Positions 9,368-17,404 of a DNA stretch of 64,000 nucleotides are shown one piece after another. Position numbers and translations under genes: made by a program. Numbering within the stretch: the first letter of the stretch is position 1; each line of letters begins with the position of its first letter. Location: assembly GCA_964036045.1 (NCBI GenBank), contig OZ038378.1:178653754-178717753 (forward strand), given 5' to 3'. The notes beneath the pieces are model-generated. The model did not search any database. It worked only from the letters and a program-made list of their open reading frames with translations, and was not told the DNA's origin. This stretch comes from Eutreptiella sp. 'Long Island Sound 2002' (lineage: Eukaryota; Euglenozoa; Euglenophyceae; Eutreptiales; Eutreptiaceae).

Positions 9368-12103
9368 TTGGGCCCCTATGAGCCCTGCCCAAGTACGCCC
9401 CGGGTGCGTATTGTGGACTCGGTGGAGACCACGCCGGAAGTGGAAGCCCGAAGAGAAGTACGACGTTCGGGAAGAGGAGGACTTGACATGGAGGACCTGG
9501 TCTCCATGTGCGAGGATCGCTGCCGAAAGGCATGCAACCTCCGCTCCGCCGCGGAGGACTCTGAGGAGGCCTGCCATTCAGGCAGCAGCGGAGGACGGGC
9601 CCGGCGCTACCGGAAGCGCGGGTCGCCCAAGCCCGCGGCAGGTCACGCCGGGGCTATGGATACGGACCCCAGCCCGGTCAGGCTGTGGGAATCCGAGGGG
9701 CACTCCGATGGCTATCGGACTTGTTTCCCCTCGGAGTCGGAGGAGATGTCCGCGCCGACCGCCAGGGCGCATACGGCCCCCGAGCCCGCCCTGAAGCACG
9801 ACGTCAAGGGCTTGGAGAGGCCAGCCAGGGCCAGGACGGCACCTGTGCCCCGGCACACGGGACCCGAGATTGACGCCATAGGCGATACGCCCATGGGCGA
9901 TGAGTCTGAGGCGCCGGGAACCGCGGGATGCGCTGGATCAGGTGGAAAGCACGCTGAGTGCCACTGCGAGCACGTGTCCTTCCTCATGGGCAAGTACCCA
10001 AAGATGGGGATGGACGCCATCGTGCATCGCCTCGACAGCCTGGACAACGCGAAGGACGGCTTAGAGGAGGACGTCGCCGGGATCCTGGATGACCAGTCGG
10101 CTGCGGAGAGAGACATGTCGGAGCTGCGAGCGGAACAGGCCCAGTACCGGGAGAATCTGGAGCTGGCCCTGCAGAAGCAGTAGCGAGTGGTGGACAGCCT
10201 CCTCAACCTGGTGGAGGACATGTCGGGACGCCTGAGAAGGCTAGAGGAGTTACAACCCCTCGCCTCGGGTCCGGAGCTCCCGGCAAAGCCGGCCGCGGCA
10301 GAGCTGGTGCAGCGGGTTAAGACCCTCAGGAGCGCCATGGATAAACCCATGGGCGGCCCTGCAGAGGCACCCTACGCGCCTCCGCGTGTTGACCCGGGTG
10401 CGCTGCCGTTTGTTGCCATGTTCAGCGAATCCACAATGCTCGGGGAACACACGGCACCGGCTGGGTCCATGCGGGAAGGGCACGTAACCACGGACCCGAG
10501 GAGCCTGACGGTACAGATGTCCCACGCCGCCCAGGATCTACCGCCAACTACGAATACCCATGCAGTTTATGCGGAAGAGGAGATCCAGAGCCAGACCATG
10601 CAGGGGCGAACCATGGGAAGCGCCGACCGACATGGTCGAGGCCATCCAGGCGGAAATCAGTGGCCGAAGGACCCCACTACGGGGATATGGACAGCCGATG
10701 GAGCAAGTCCTTCCCGCATTCCAAACCCCATGGGTTCAGGCCCAACTGGACCGCACTCCATGGAGGAGAGGGATGTACGGGGAGTGTACTCACAACCCCC
10801 GGCCACAGGTGGTATCCGTCTCGGTGGAGTGGTGGCTGGGGATGTCGGAGACGCGGTCAGGATTGACGACCTCAGGGGAATTAAAATCCCCTACTACGAT
10901 TGCAACCCCTCCAACCTGGATGACTTTATCCTGGATTGGGAGGACTTTGCCGAGGAGGTCGTCGGTGAGATGCGGGGAGCGCCGCGGGACAAGTGGGTAT
11001 GCCGGACATTCCCACACCGGCTGGCGCAGGACCTGAAGGAGGAGCTGCGGGATCAGATCCGGGAAGGACTGATCCGTACGGAGCAGGCCTGCCTCCAGTG
11101 GTTGGAGGATGAGGAGCGGGTAGACGCTCCGAACCAGAAGCTGGAGGACTTGTGGTCCATCCCGCTGCAGCTGGACCGCGGTGAGTTGCGGGTCCGGGAG
11201 TGGAACCGGTACCTGCGGAAGACAAACGGAGCCTCAAGCTGGTGGAGGACTGGAAGGAGTCCAGGGAGATCCGCCACCTGCTGAAGGACGTCCTCCCCGG
11301 CCACTGGAGGAGGCCAGTGGAGGACGAGGAGAAGAAGCGAGCCAAGAAGCGGGTGGCGGTGAGGATCATGGCGGCGGAGGATACCCATGCGGGTATCATG
11401 GAGTTCTTCAGGAGGAACCTGGGCGAGCCCAACCGGATGTTGGGACTGAAGAACGCCGTGTACGTGGAGGTATTTGGAGACTCCATGGGGCAAAGGTTGC
11501 TGCGCCTCAAACAACGTGGAGTGGAGGCGCGGGGAGCCGCTGAGGATGCAGGTCATCTTCGCCCGCATGAGCCTGGACGAGATCGTGAAGTACATCACGG
11601 TGGAGTTGAAGCTCAATGCGAAGAACGAGGCCCACGTGCAGGATCGACATGGTCATGGACAACGAGGCCACCGAGAAAACCGCCATCATCGGGAGATCCA
11701 GGAGGACACGGCCAACTCCGCGGAGAATGGTAGTGGAAGTGGCCAAGACCACTGGACCTGGTCCCGGGAGGATCACGAGGAGGCCCATTTCTTCGCGTCT
11801 GTGGCGCACAATGTGAGGGACCATGGGCAGGATTGGTCCAGATGGAGCCGACTGGGACCCAAGAAGGGCAATGAGCCAAGGAGGATCGGAAACCCACTGC
11901 TCTCGTTCCGGGAGTACAGGTCTCAGCACGACGGGTGCTGTGTCTGTTATGACAAGGGAAACAACCATGCACACGACCACCGTCAGTGCAAGGTGTATGA
12001 GGCGGACAAGAAGGCCTACTTCACCGCCCACCCCGAGAAGAAGCCCAAGGAGCAGCGGATTGCCGATTGGAAGGCGAAGGGCGGAGACGGGGGAAAAGGC
12101 TAA
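9368..12103 (+). pseudogene. gag: Element C gag, with one amber stop and two frameshifts
   Basis: The frame begins by about 9368 (first codons uncertain, no ATG fixed). The N-terminal half is Ser/Pro/Arg-rich with charged, coiled-coil-prone segments (SAAERDMSELRAEQAQYREN). An in-frame TAG at 10181-10183 follows QKQ. The capsid-like region is near 10870-11220 (IKIPYYDCNPSNLDDFILDW... EWNRYLRK). The frame shifts at ~11218 and returns at ~11515, after which come VIFARMSLDEIVKYITVELK and a Cys/His nucleocapsid motif (GCCVCYDKGNNHAHDHRQC, ~11935-11990). It ends at a TAA in a Gly/Lys-rich linker that continues in frame into pol. Structural protein of the particle. Confidence 0.75.
12101..12103 (+). 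other. In-frame stop at the C gag/pol boundary
   Basis: TAA splits an otherwise continuous Gly/Lys/Arg-rich linker (DGGKG, stop, GKGQGKGRGRG), and pol follows in the same frame. Elements A and D have single in-frame stops at the same boundary, so this may be a readthrough site rather than simple damage. Confidence 0.4.
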
Positions 12104-15100
12104 GGCAAAGGCCAAGGGAAAGGCAGAGGAAGAGGCTATGGTGGTGGACCTGGCCAAGACCGACGAGTGAGGTCGATCGAGGAAGTTGACTCGGACATGT
12201 TGAGGACGTTGGAGGAACTCAAAGCCCAGCAACGTGGTGGACAACGTCCTGGCGGATCGCAGCCGGAAGGGGCTGCGGGAAGTCAAGTCCAGAGGAGCCC
12301 CCACGGGAGTGGGACCTCAGAGGTCTCTCGTCCGAAAATCAGTGGAATCCCAGAGAAAGCGAAGGCACATCGGGTGCCGAAGAAGGCTCCGGAAGAGCCA
12401 AAACCACTGAGTTTCGCCACTCCCAACCCCTGGAGCGCCCTGCCAAGGGAAGTTTATGTGGGCAAGGGACGTGGCAAGAAGGAAGGAACGACCACGGAGA
12501 GCCCCGTGGACGGGCAGGACCAGCCCAAGATCTACACCATCCGTGACCATACCCTCGAAGTCCTGATGCACCCGGATGTGCTAGAGTTGCATGCCGTGAG
12601 AGTCGTCCACACACCGCATGGCGACGAGCGGCAGTTGCACTTGAAGGTGCGTGTACGGTGCGGACAAGAGGAATTGGTGGTGGATGTTCTGGTGGATACG
12701 GGTGCCCAGGTGAGCCTGGTCTGGAGAGGGTTGTTCAAGGAGGAATCCCTGCAGCCCAGCCGTAGACCGGTGCGCGTGAAGGTGGCCAATGGAGAGATCA
12801 TGGGTGGTGGCACCCATGAGGCCACTATCAGTATGGAATTCTGGGAGCATGAGCGCTTGAACCGCCCTGATTTGGCGAAGAGAAGCACTCTATCCGGGAA
12901 CTTCTATGTGGCCGACATTACAGATTGGGATATGATCATGGGGTATGACTTCATGGTGGCAAACGCCATCGGAGCCCTTCCCCATCGTGCAACGCTGGTC
13001 CGAGAGGATGATGAATGCCTCACATGGCTGTCCACGGACTATGCATGCGGATCATCCCAATGGAATGCTGAGGAAGAGGATCGGATCGTCCAAGCGGTGC
13101 AAGCTGTGGGTGCCAAGTCCAGAGGAGACCGTGGAGTTCAGCTCACGGAGTATGGAATGGCGCCGCAGGTGTACGACGGGATGATCCAAACGCTGGGAGC
13201 CGAAGCGCCCGAGACGGACGTCTTCGCTTCCCGGGATGCCCCGCTTTTGCGGAAGTGTAGGAGGCATTGGCATCGAGGAGACTCAGCCTGGCACAGGCAT
13301 TGGGGTTTGAAGGAGTGGGGGCCCATGTATTGGCATGGCTCCCTGGATAACACCAGACGTACGGTGGAGAAGATCGTTGCGGATAGGGCGAAGGGGATCC
13401 TGGTCATAACCGGAATAGGATCGACCCCATGTCCGCTGGAGGGTCTCAAGTTGACGCTGGACTCCATCAGCCTGAACGAGATGTCATTCGGGCCAGAGGA
13501 GGAGTTGTTCATCGACGCCAAGGGTGTATCAATGCCCTCCCCGGGTCAAGCGTGGGGTACCAAGGCTTTCTTGGTGGATGGGGCGCAAGCCCAGCCCACG
13601 GGTGATGAAGCATTCATCCGTAGGGTGGAGGCGGTGCCCATGAAGGTCATGTTTGAGCCCAAGGAGGGGAAGGATCAGCCTATTGATGGCATTGACGTCC
13701 TGTCCCACGCCGAGATCGACAACGTCGTCAACTACATGCGGATGGGGATGCACGACCGTGTGGCAGCCAAGAAGAGGCGGGCCATGGTAACATCTCCGCA
13801 TTGGTGGGATGACAAGATGTTGGTCACCGGCAAGTACGAGAAGGATGAGTTCGTGGCGAGGGTCATGGATCACATCGCGGACCAATACGACGGTCCGGTT
13901 GGGTCTGACCCGCCAACGTGGGATTTTCCAAGAATGGGGGCCGATAGCGACAGTAACCAGCCTGACGCCGCAAATTTTCGAAGATTATCGGTGGGAAGTG
14001 CACCCCACGACGATGAAGAGGGCATATCGGACGAGGAGAAGTCGGATTCGGACCCAGAAGAGGCCTATACCGCAGTGCGTTCGGTTGTATCGATACCGAA
14101 GCAAGCGGCTGAAGAGGCCCAGGAGAACCCGAAGGTCGCCGAGCTGAAGGAGAGGCTGATCAACGCCTATCCGCGGCTATTCAGTGGCGTCGCCAACAAG
14201 AACCCTCCAGATCGTGGGAGGTTTGGCACAGCGAGGATCAAGCTGAAGCCGAACCCCAAGATCTATCGTCATCGGGAGTACCAACTTCAGGGCGATCGGG
14301 CCGAGGCCATGAAGAAGCTGTTGGCCGAGTTCATTGAGCGGGGATGGATCGAACCCTCCGACAGTGAGTGGGCCAGCCCAGCCTTCATGGTTCCTAAGAA
14401 GGAGAAGGGCGAGTGGAGGTTGGTGGTTGATTACAGAGGTTTGAACGAGCAGACCGAGCACGACTCGTACCCGCTTCCCCTGATCGACTCCATCCTCCAA
14501 AAACAACAGAAAAAGCGGATTTTCACGGTGTTGGACCTGAAACACGGTTATCACCAGATGCCGCTACACCCGGACTCCAGGCCCTGCACAGCGATGTCGA
14601 CGCCGCTGGGGCCCATGCAGTGGAAAGTGGTGCCCATGGGCGCCAAGAATGGCAACGCCGCTTTCCAGCGCATGATGGAGGACCTACTCGGTCCAGTCCG
14701 GGATTGTGCCGACCCCTTTGTGGATGACATCATCATCGGGTCCGGCACGGAGGACATGACTGAGGACGAGCTCATCGAAGCGCATGAGAAGGATCTGCGC
14801 CGAGTGCTCAGCGAGTTAGGCAAGCACAACATGGTGTGCAAGCCCACCAAAGCCTCACTCTTCGTGAAGGAAGTGGAGTTCGCGGGTCACGTGGTTGGTC
14901 ACGGGCAACGCCGTCCCATGCCTGGGAAGCTGGCGTCCCTGCACCACTGGGAGAAGCCCCAGACCATCAGCGAACTCCGATCCTTCATGGGGTTCTGCAA
15001 CTACTATTCGGACTATGTCCGGATGTATGCGGAACTGTCGGGGCCGCTGCACAAGATGCTGCAAGTGGGCAAGTTCGATTGCCGGAAGGGGAGCAAGAAG

Positions 15101-15766
15101 AAGCTTGCCTCGACCCCTGAGACCGAAGATGCGTTCAGCCGCCTGAAGGAGCGACTCCTGGGGCAGTTGGGGCTGTTCCTGGTGGACCCAGACAAGGGAT
15201 TCGTGCTACGGACAGACGCCTCGGACTATGCCGTCGGGGCAGTCCTCGAGCAAGTCCGGGGCGACGGGACTCATGTTCCCGTGGCGCTTTGGAGCAGGAT
15301 CCTGGCCGAGGGCCAACGTCGCACCTGGACCGCGAGGGAGAAGGAGACATACGCCATTGTATGTGCGCTCAGGAAGTGGTCTGGCCACATCGGACTGCAG
15401 CCGGTGGTGGTTTGCACGGACCACCAGTCCCTACAGAGCTGGCACAAGGAGCATGTCGACACCCCCTCAGGACCAGCGGCTAGGAGGGCCCGATGGCACG
15501 AGACGTTCGCCAAGTTCGACCTCAGTGTCGTGTACGTCCCGGGGAAGGACAACACTGTGGCAGATTGCCTCAGTAGCTGGGCCTACCCTGCGGGCAAGGC
15601 GTGGATGGACATATCCAGCCATGGCGACGCCGAGGAGACTGAGGAGGCCAAGCGCATCATCGAGATGGAGAAGGCCATGGAGCAAGAGGGGGTCAAGTGC
15701 TTTGTGGTGATGGCAAACCGTACGGACCTGGCCAAGTTCCGGGGTGCCCGCGTCCAAGCTATTTGA
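12104..15766 (+). CDS. pol: Element C pol: protease, decayed methyltransferase-like region, RT, RNase H
   Basis: The frame is open from the gag stop; the first ATG is at 12167, giving 1199 residues from there. Protease: VDTGAQVSLVW near residue 180. A region near residues 345-440 contains TDVFASRDAPLLRKC, related to the methyltransferase-like segment of A but lacking NPPF. RT: WRLVVDYRGLN (~residue 750), VLDLKHGYHQM, and FVDDIII, the catalytic YxDD-type box, at ~850. RNase H: RTDASDYAVGAVL, REKETYAIV, CTDHQSLQSW and DNTVADCLSSW. Copies RNA into cDNA. It ends at TGA 15764-15766, and the integrase frame resumes in the same phase 21 bp later, so the stop probably interrupts a single Pol polyprotein. 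Confidence 0.93.
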   Translation, partial: GKGQGKGRGRGYGGGPGQDRRVRSIEEVDSDMLRTLEELKAQQRGGQRPGGSQPEGAAGSQVQRSPHGSGTSEVSRPKISGIPEKAKAHRVPKKAPEEPKPLSFATPNPWSALPREVYVGKGRGKKEGTTTESPVDGQDQPKIYTIRDHTLEVLMHPDVLELHAVRVVHTPHGDERQLHLKVRVRCGQEELVVDVLVDTGAQVSLVWRGLFKEESLQPSRRPVRVKVANGEIMGGGTHEATISMEFWEHERLNRPDLAKRSTLSGNFYVADITDWDMIMGYDFMVANAIGALPHRATLVREDDECLTWLSTDYACGSSQWNAEEEDRIVQAVQAVGAKSRGDRGVQLTEYGMAPQVYDGMIQTLGAEAPETDVFASRDAPLLRKCRRHWHRGDSAWHRHWGLKEWGPMYWHGSLDNTRRTVEKIVADRAKGILVITGIGSTPCPLEGLKLTLDSISLNEMSFGPEEELFIDAKGVSMPSPGQAWGTKAFLVDGAQAQPTGDEAFIRRVEAVPMKVMFEPKEGKDQPIDGIDVLSHAEIDNVVNYMRMGMHDRVAAKKRRAMVTSPHWWDDKMLVTGKYEKDEFVARVMDHIADQYDGPVGSDPPTWDFPRMGADSDSNQPDAANFRRLSVGSAPHDDEEGISDEEKSDSDPEEAYTAVRSVVSIPKQAAEEAQENPKVAELKERLINAYPRLFSGVANKNPPDRGRFGTARIKLKPNPKIYRHREYQLQGDRAEAMKKLLAEFIERGWIEPSDSEWASPAFMVPKKEKGEWRLVVDYRGLNEQTEHDSYPLPLIDSILQKQQKKRIFTVLDLKHGYHQMPLHPDSRPCTAMSTPLGPMQWKVVPMGAKNGNAAFQRMMEDLLGPVRDCADPFVDDIIIGSGTEDMTEDELIEAHEKDLRRVLSELGKHNMVCKPTKASLFVKEVEFAGHVVGHGQRRPMPGKLASLHHWEKPQTISELRSFMGFCNYYSDYVRMYAELSGPLHKMLQVGKFDCRKGSKKKLASTPETEDAFSRLKERLLGQLGLFLVDPDKGFVLRTDASDYAVGAVLEQVRGDGTHVPVALWSRILAEGQRRTWTAREKETYAIVCALRKWSGHIGLQPVVVCTDHQSLQSWHKEHVDTPSGPAARRARWHETFAKFDLSVVYVPGKDNTVADCLSSWAYPAGKAWMDISSHGDAEETEEAKRIIEMEKAMEQEGVKCFVVMANRTDLAKFRGARVQAI

Positions 15767-15787
15767 GAGGAAACCCTCGAGCAATGG

Positions 15788-16373
15788 ATGGTGGCCCCTG
15801 TAGAGCTAGTCAGGTCGGTGCTCACAGAGGACTGGTCGGATGACTACGCGGCATCCGAGCACTGGAGCAAGTACTGGAATGCCGTGAGCGCCCCGTCGGA
15901 CGACGAGTGGCCTGAGGGCTTGACCGAGGATGGGGACAAACTGTTCCTCAAGGACAAGCTACTGGTCCCTGAGAACCGAGTGGAGGAGCTCATTGACCAC
16001 TGGCATAACGCCCAGCTCATGCATCCTGGTCGGGACAAGATGCAGCAGGACCTGGAGTGGCGCTTCAAGTTCCCACCGGGGTACTACGCCATCCTGGACA
16101 AGTACTGCAGCGACTGTGCCGTGTGTCGGGCCACGAAAAGCCCGGACCACTCCACAGCGGGCAACCCGGTGTACACGGCTATACCGGAGGCCCCTATGCG
16201 GTCCGTGGCCATGGATGTATTCGCCATGCCTGAGGTCACCGTGGAAGGAGAGACCTACGACTGTGTCATCCTGGCGGTGGATAGGCACAGTGGGTATATC
16301 GTGGCGGTCCCTGGCAAGAAGTCCAAGAAGAAGGACAAGAAGGACAAGCATGGAGTGGGGCTGCAGGCCAAGA
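15788..16373 (+). CDS. int: Element C integrase N-terminus, cut at the permutation point
   Basis: In phase with the upstream pol frame. It contains the HHCC zinc-binding module of retroviral-type integrases: HWHNAQLMHPG with two His, then CSDCAVC with the Cys pair. The start of the catalytic core follows (AMDVFAMPEV, first catalytic Asp). The segment from 16207 is the second copy (D2) of 5406-5572. After 16373 the DNA switches to X LTR sequence, and the frame runs into meaningless residues and stops. The remaining core and chromodomain are at 5573-6558, so neither half can act alone, although the left half keeps all three catalytic residues. Confidence 0.88.
16207..16373 (+). repeat. 167-bp integrase duplication, right copy (D2)
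   Basis: Second copy of 5406-5572, directly abutting the truncated X LTR. The junction shows short shared sequence, AGTTCTAGG, also present at the equivalent point in the left LTR. Confidence 0.93.
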
Positions 16374-16646
16374 GTTCTAGGACTTTTGCCAAGTCCTGCT
16401 GCTCCATGACACAATCTGAGCTGTGTGCAAACAAAACAATAATGCATTATAATAATAATAATGCATAATGCACGCTATATTTTACGCAATACTTCGTACA
16501 ATCTCGATTCAGAGTCCTGATCAGGACACGCAAGCGCTGGAGCCTGCGCCTGTATTCTGCTGTGCGCGCGTGTTCTTCGACGCTGTCGGGGCGGCTCTTC
16601 GAGTAGCCATCGAGGCAGGACAGACCAGGGGTCTGATTCTGCGTCA
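16373..16646 (+). repeat. Right, 5'-truncated LTR of element X
   Basis: 274 bp matching 4690-4963 with about four differences. It lacks the first 349 bp of the LTR. It ends CA and is followed by the GTGG target duplication and resumed element A gag. Confidence 0.85.
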
Positions 16647-16650
16647 GTGG
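16647..16650 (+). repeat. Target-site duplication GTGG, right side of element X
   Basis: Pairs with 4337-4340. The A gag codons continue directly from here (GTGGACCTCCTG). Confidence 0.7.
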
Positions 16651-17404
16651 ACCTCCTGATTGAGCTAGCTCTTGAGAGAAAGAATGACTCCCACATGGAG
16701 AAATTCCTCAAGAAGCACTTGGGTCGAGGTGGTACCCCTACCCCCGAGCGTCGCGAGGGGAAAGGGCCTAAAAATCCCACTAACCCCAACCAGGGAGGTG
16801 GTAAATGGAGGGGTAACCTACGTGCCATGAATGAGGTTAAACCTGATGCAGGTACCCCCCCTCTGTTCTACTGCAAACCTGTCAATGACAAGGGGGGGCC
16901 TTGTCATGCCTCTGACTGCGATCACCGCAGTAGCTGTATGTTGCAGATGAAACGACAGCAGCATACCAAGGATGGGAAACCTGTGACCCATCAGAATCAT
17001 TTCAGGTGTACCATCACCGGTGGGTATTGTGGCAAATGTCGTTACTACGAGGATGAATGTCACATAAAGAAACGCGCGAGTGATAAACTCAAGCGTCAGG
17101 AGGCCGAACGCCAGAAGACCCAAACACCCACCAGAAGTCCCCCGAATGGGGATAAAGGTGGTAAAGGAGGTGGCAAGGGGGTGGCAAAAATGGACCCCCT
17201 AACCCCCAGAGGCGCTCATCAGCGCCCGTTGCTACACCCACTCCTGCTGCTACACCCGCTCCTGCCGCAGGTGATCCCAAGAAGCGGCCCCAAGGGGATA
17301 ACGCTACCCCTGAGGGGAATAACTGCAAGAAGAGGCGCTTGGCCTGGATGGCCAGGTCCCTCATTGCTGCAGGGGTGGATGTCAAGTTCCCTGATGAGGA
17401 GTAG
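16651..17404 (+). pseudogene. gag: Element A gag, nucleocapsid part and C-terminus
   Basis: Continuation of the gag interrupted at 4340: LLIELALERKNDSHMEKF matches the element D gag (LLLEVALEKESDQHLN). A Cys/His-rich stretch follows (FYCKPVNDKGGPCHASDCDH), then FRCTITGGYCGKCRYYEDEC. The latter aligns with the intact CX2CX4HX4C knuckle of D, but in A the first Cys is Gly and the His is Tyr. A one-base shift in a G-run near 17178-17186 moves the Pro/Ala-rich tail into another frame, which ends KKRRLAWMARSL...VKFPDEE and TAG at 17402-17404, matching the end of D gag. RNA-binding and packaging function is inferred. Confidence 0.78.
17402..17404 (+). other. In-frame TAG at the A gag/pol boundary
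   Basis: The gag C-terminus (VKFPDEE) and pol (GGSEEEDLVFWILVKIG) are in one frame separated only by TAG, followed by GGGGGC. Gammaretroviruses read through a UAG at the same place; here that is inference. Confidence 0.45.

Larger units (their letters stand above)
5406..16206 (+). mobile_element. Chromovirus C in circularly permuted order (10,801 bp, one LTR)
   Basis: Order seen: integrase core + chromodomain, untranslated region plus a single LTR, primer-binding site, gag, protease-RT-RNase H, integrase N-terminus. Normal Ty3/gypsy order is LTR-gag-PR-RT-RH-INT-chromo-LTR, so this unit is the normal element closed into a circle through one LTR and opened inside integrase. Frames agree: the integrase N-terminus at 15788-16373 and the core at 5406-6558 are in phase once the 10,801-bp offset is applied. 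Single stops at 10181, 12101 and 15764 and two gag frameshifts make it defective. It lies inside element X. Confidence 0.8.
4341..16646 (+). mobile_element. LTR element X nested in A gag, itself carrying element C
   Basis: X starts TGAAGCAGG and ends CTGCGTCA, is flanked by GTGG on both sides, and has a full left LTR (4341-4963) and only the last 274 bp of that LTR on the right (16373-16646). Without the permuted element C it would be ~1.5 kb: LTR, a 442-bp spacer, 167 bp of a C-type integrase gene, and a truncated LTR. No ORF of its own is visible, so X looks like a small non-autonomous LTR element that captured a retrotransposon fragment. No PBS follows the left LTR (the next bases are CCCCCCTCTC). 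Confidence 0.68.
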
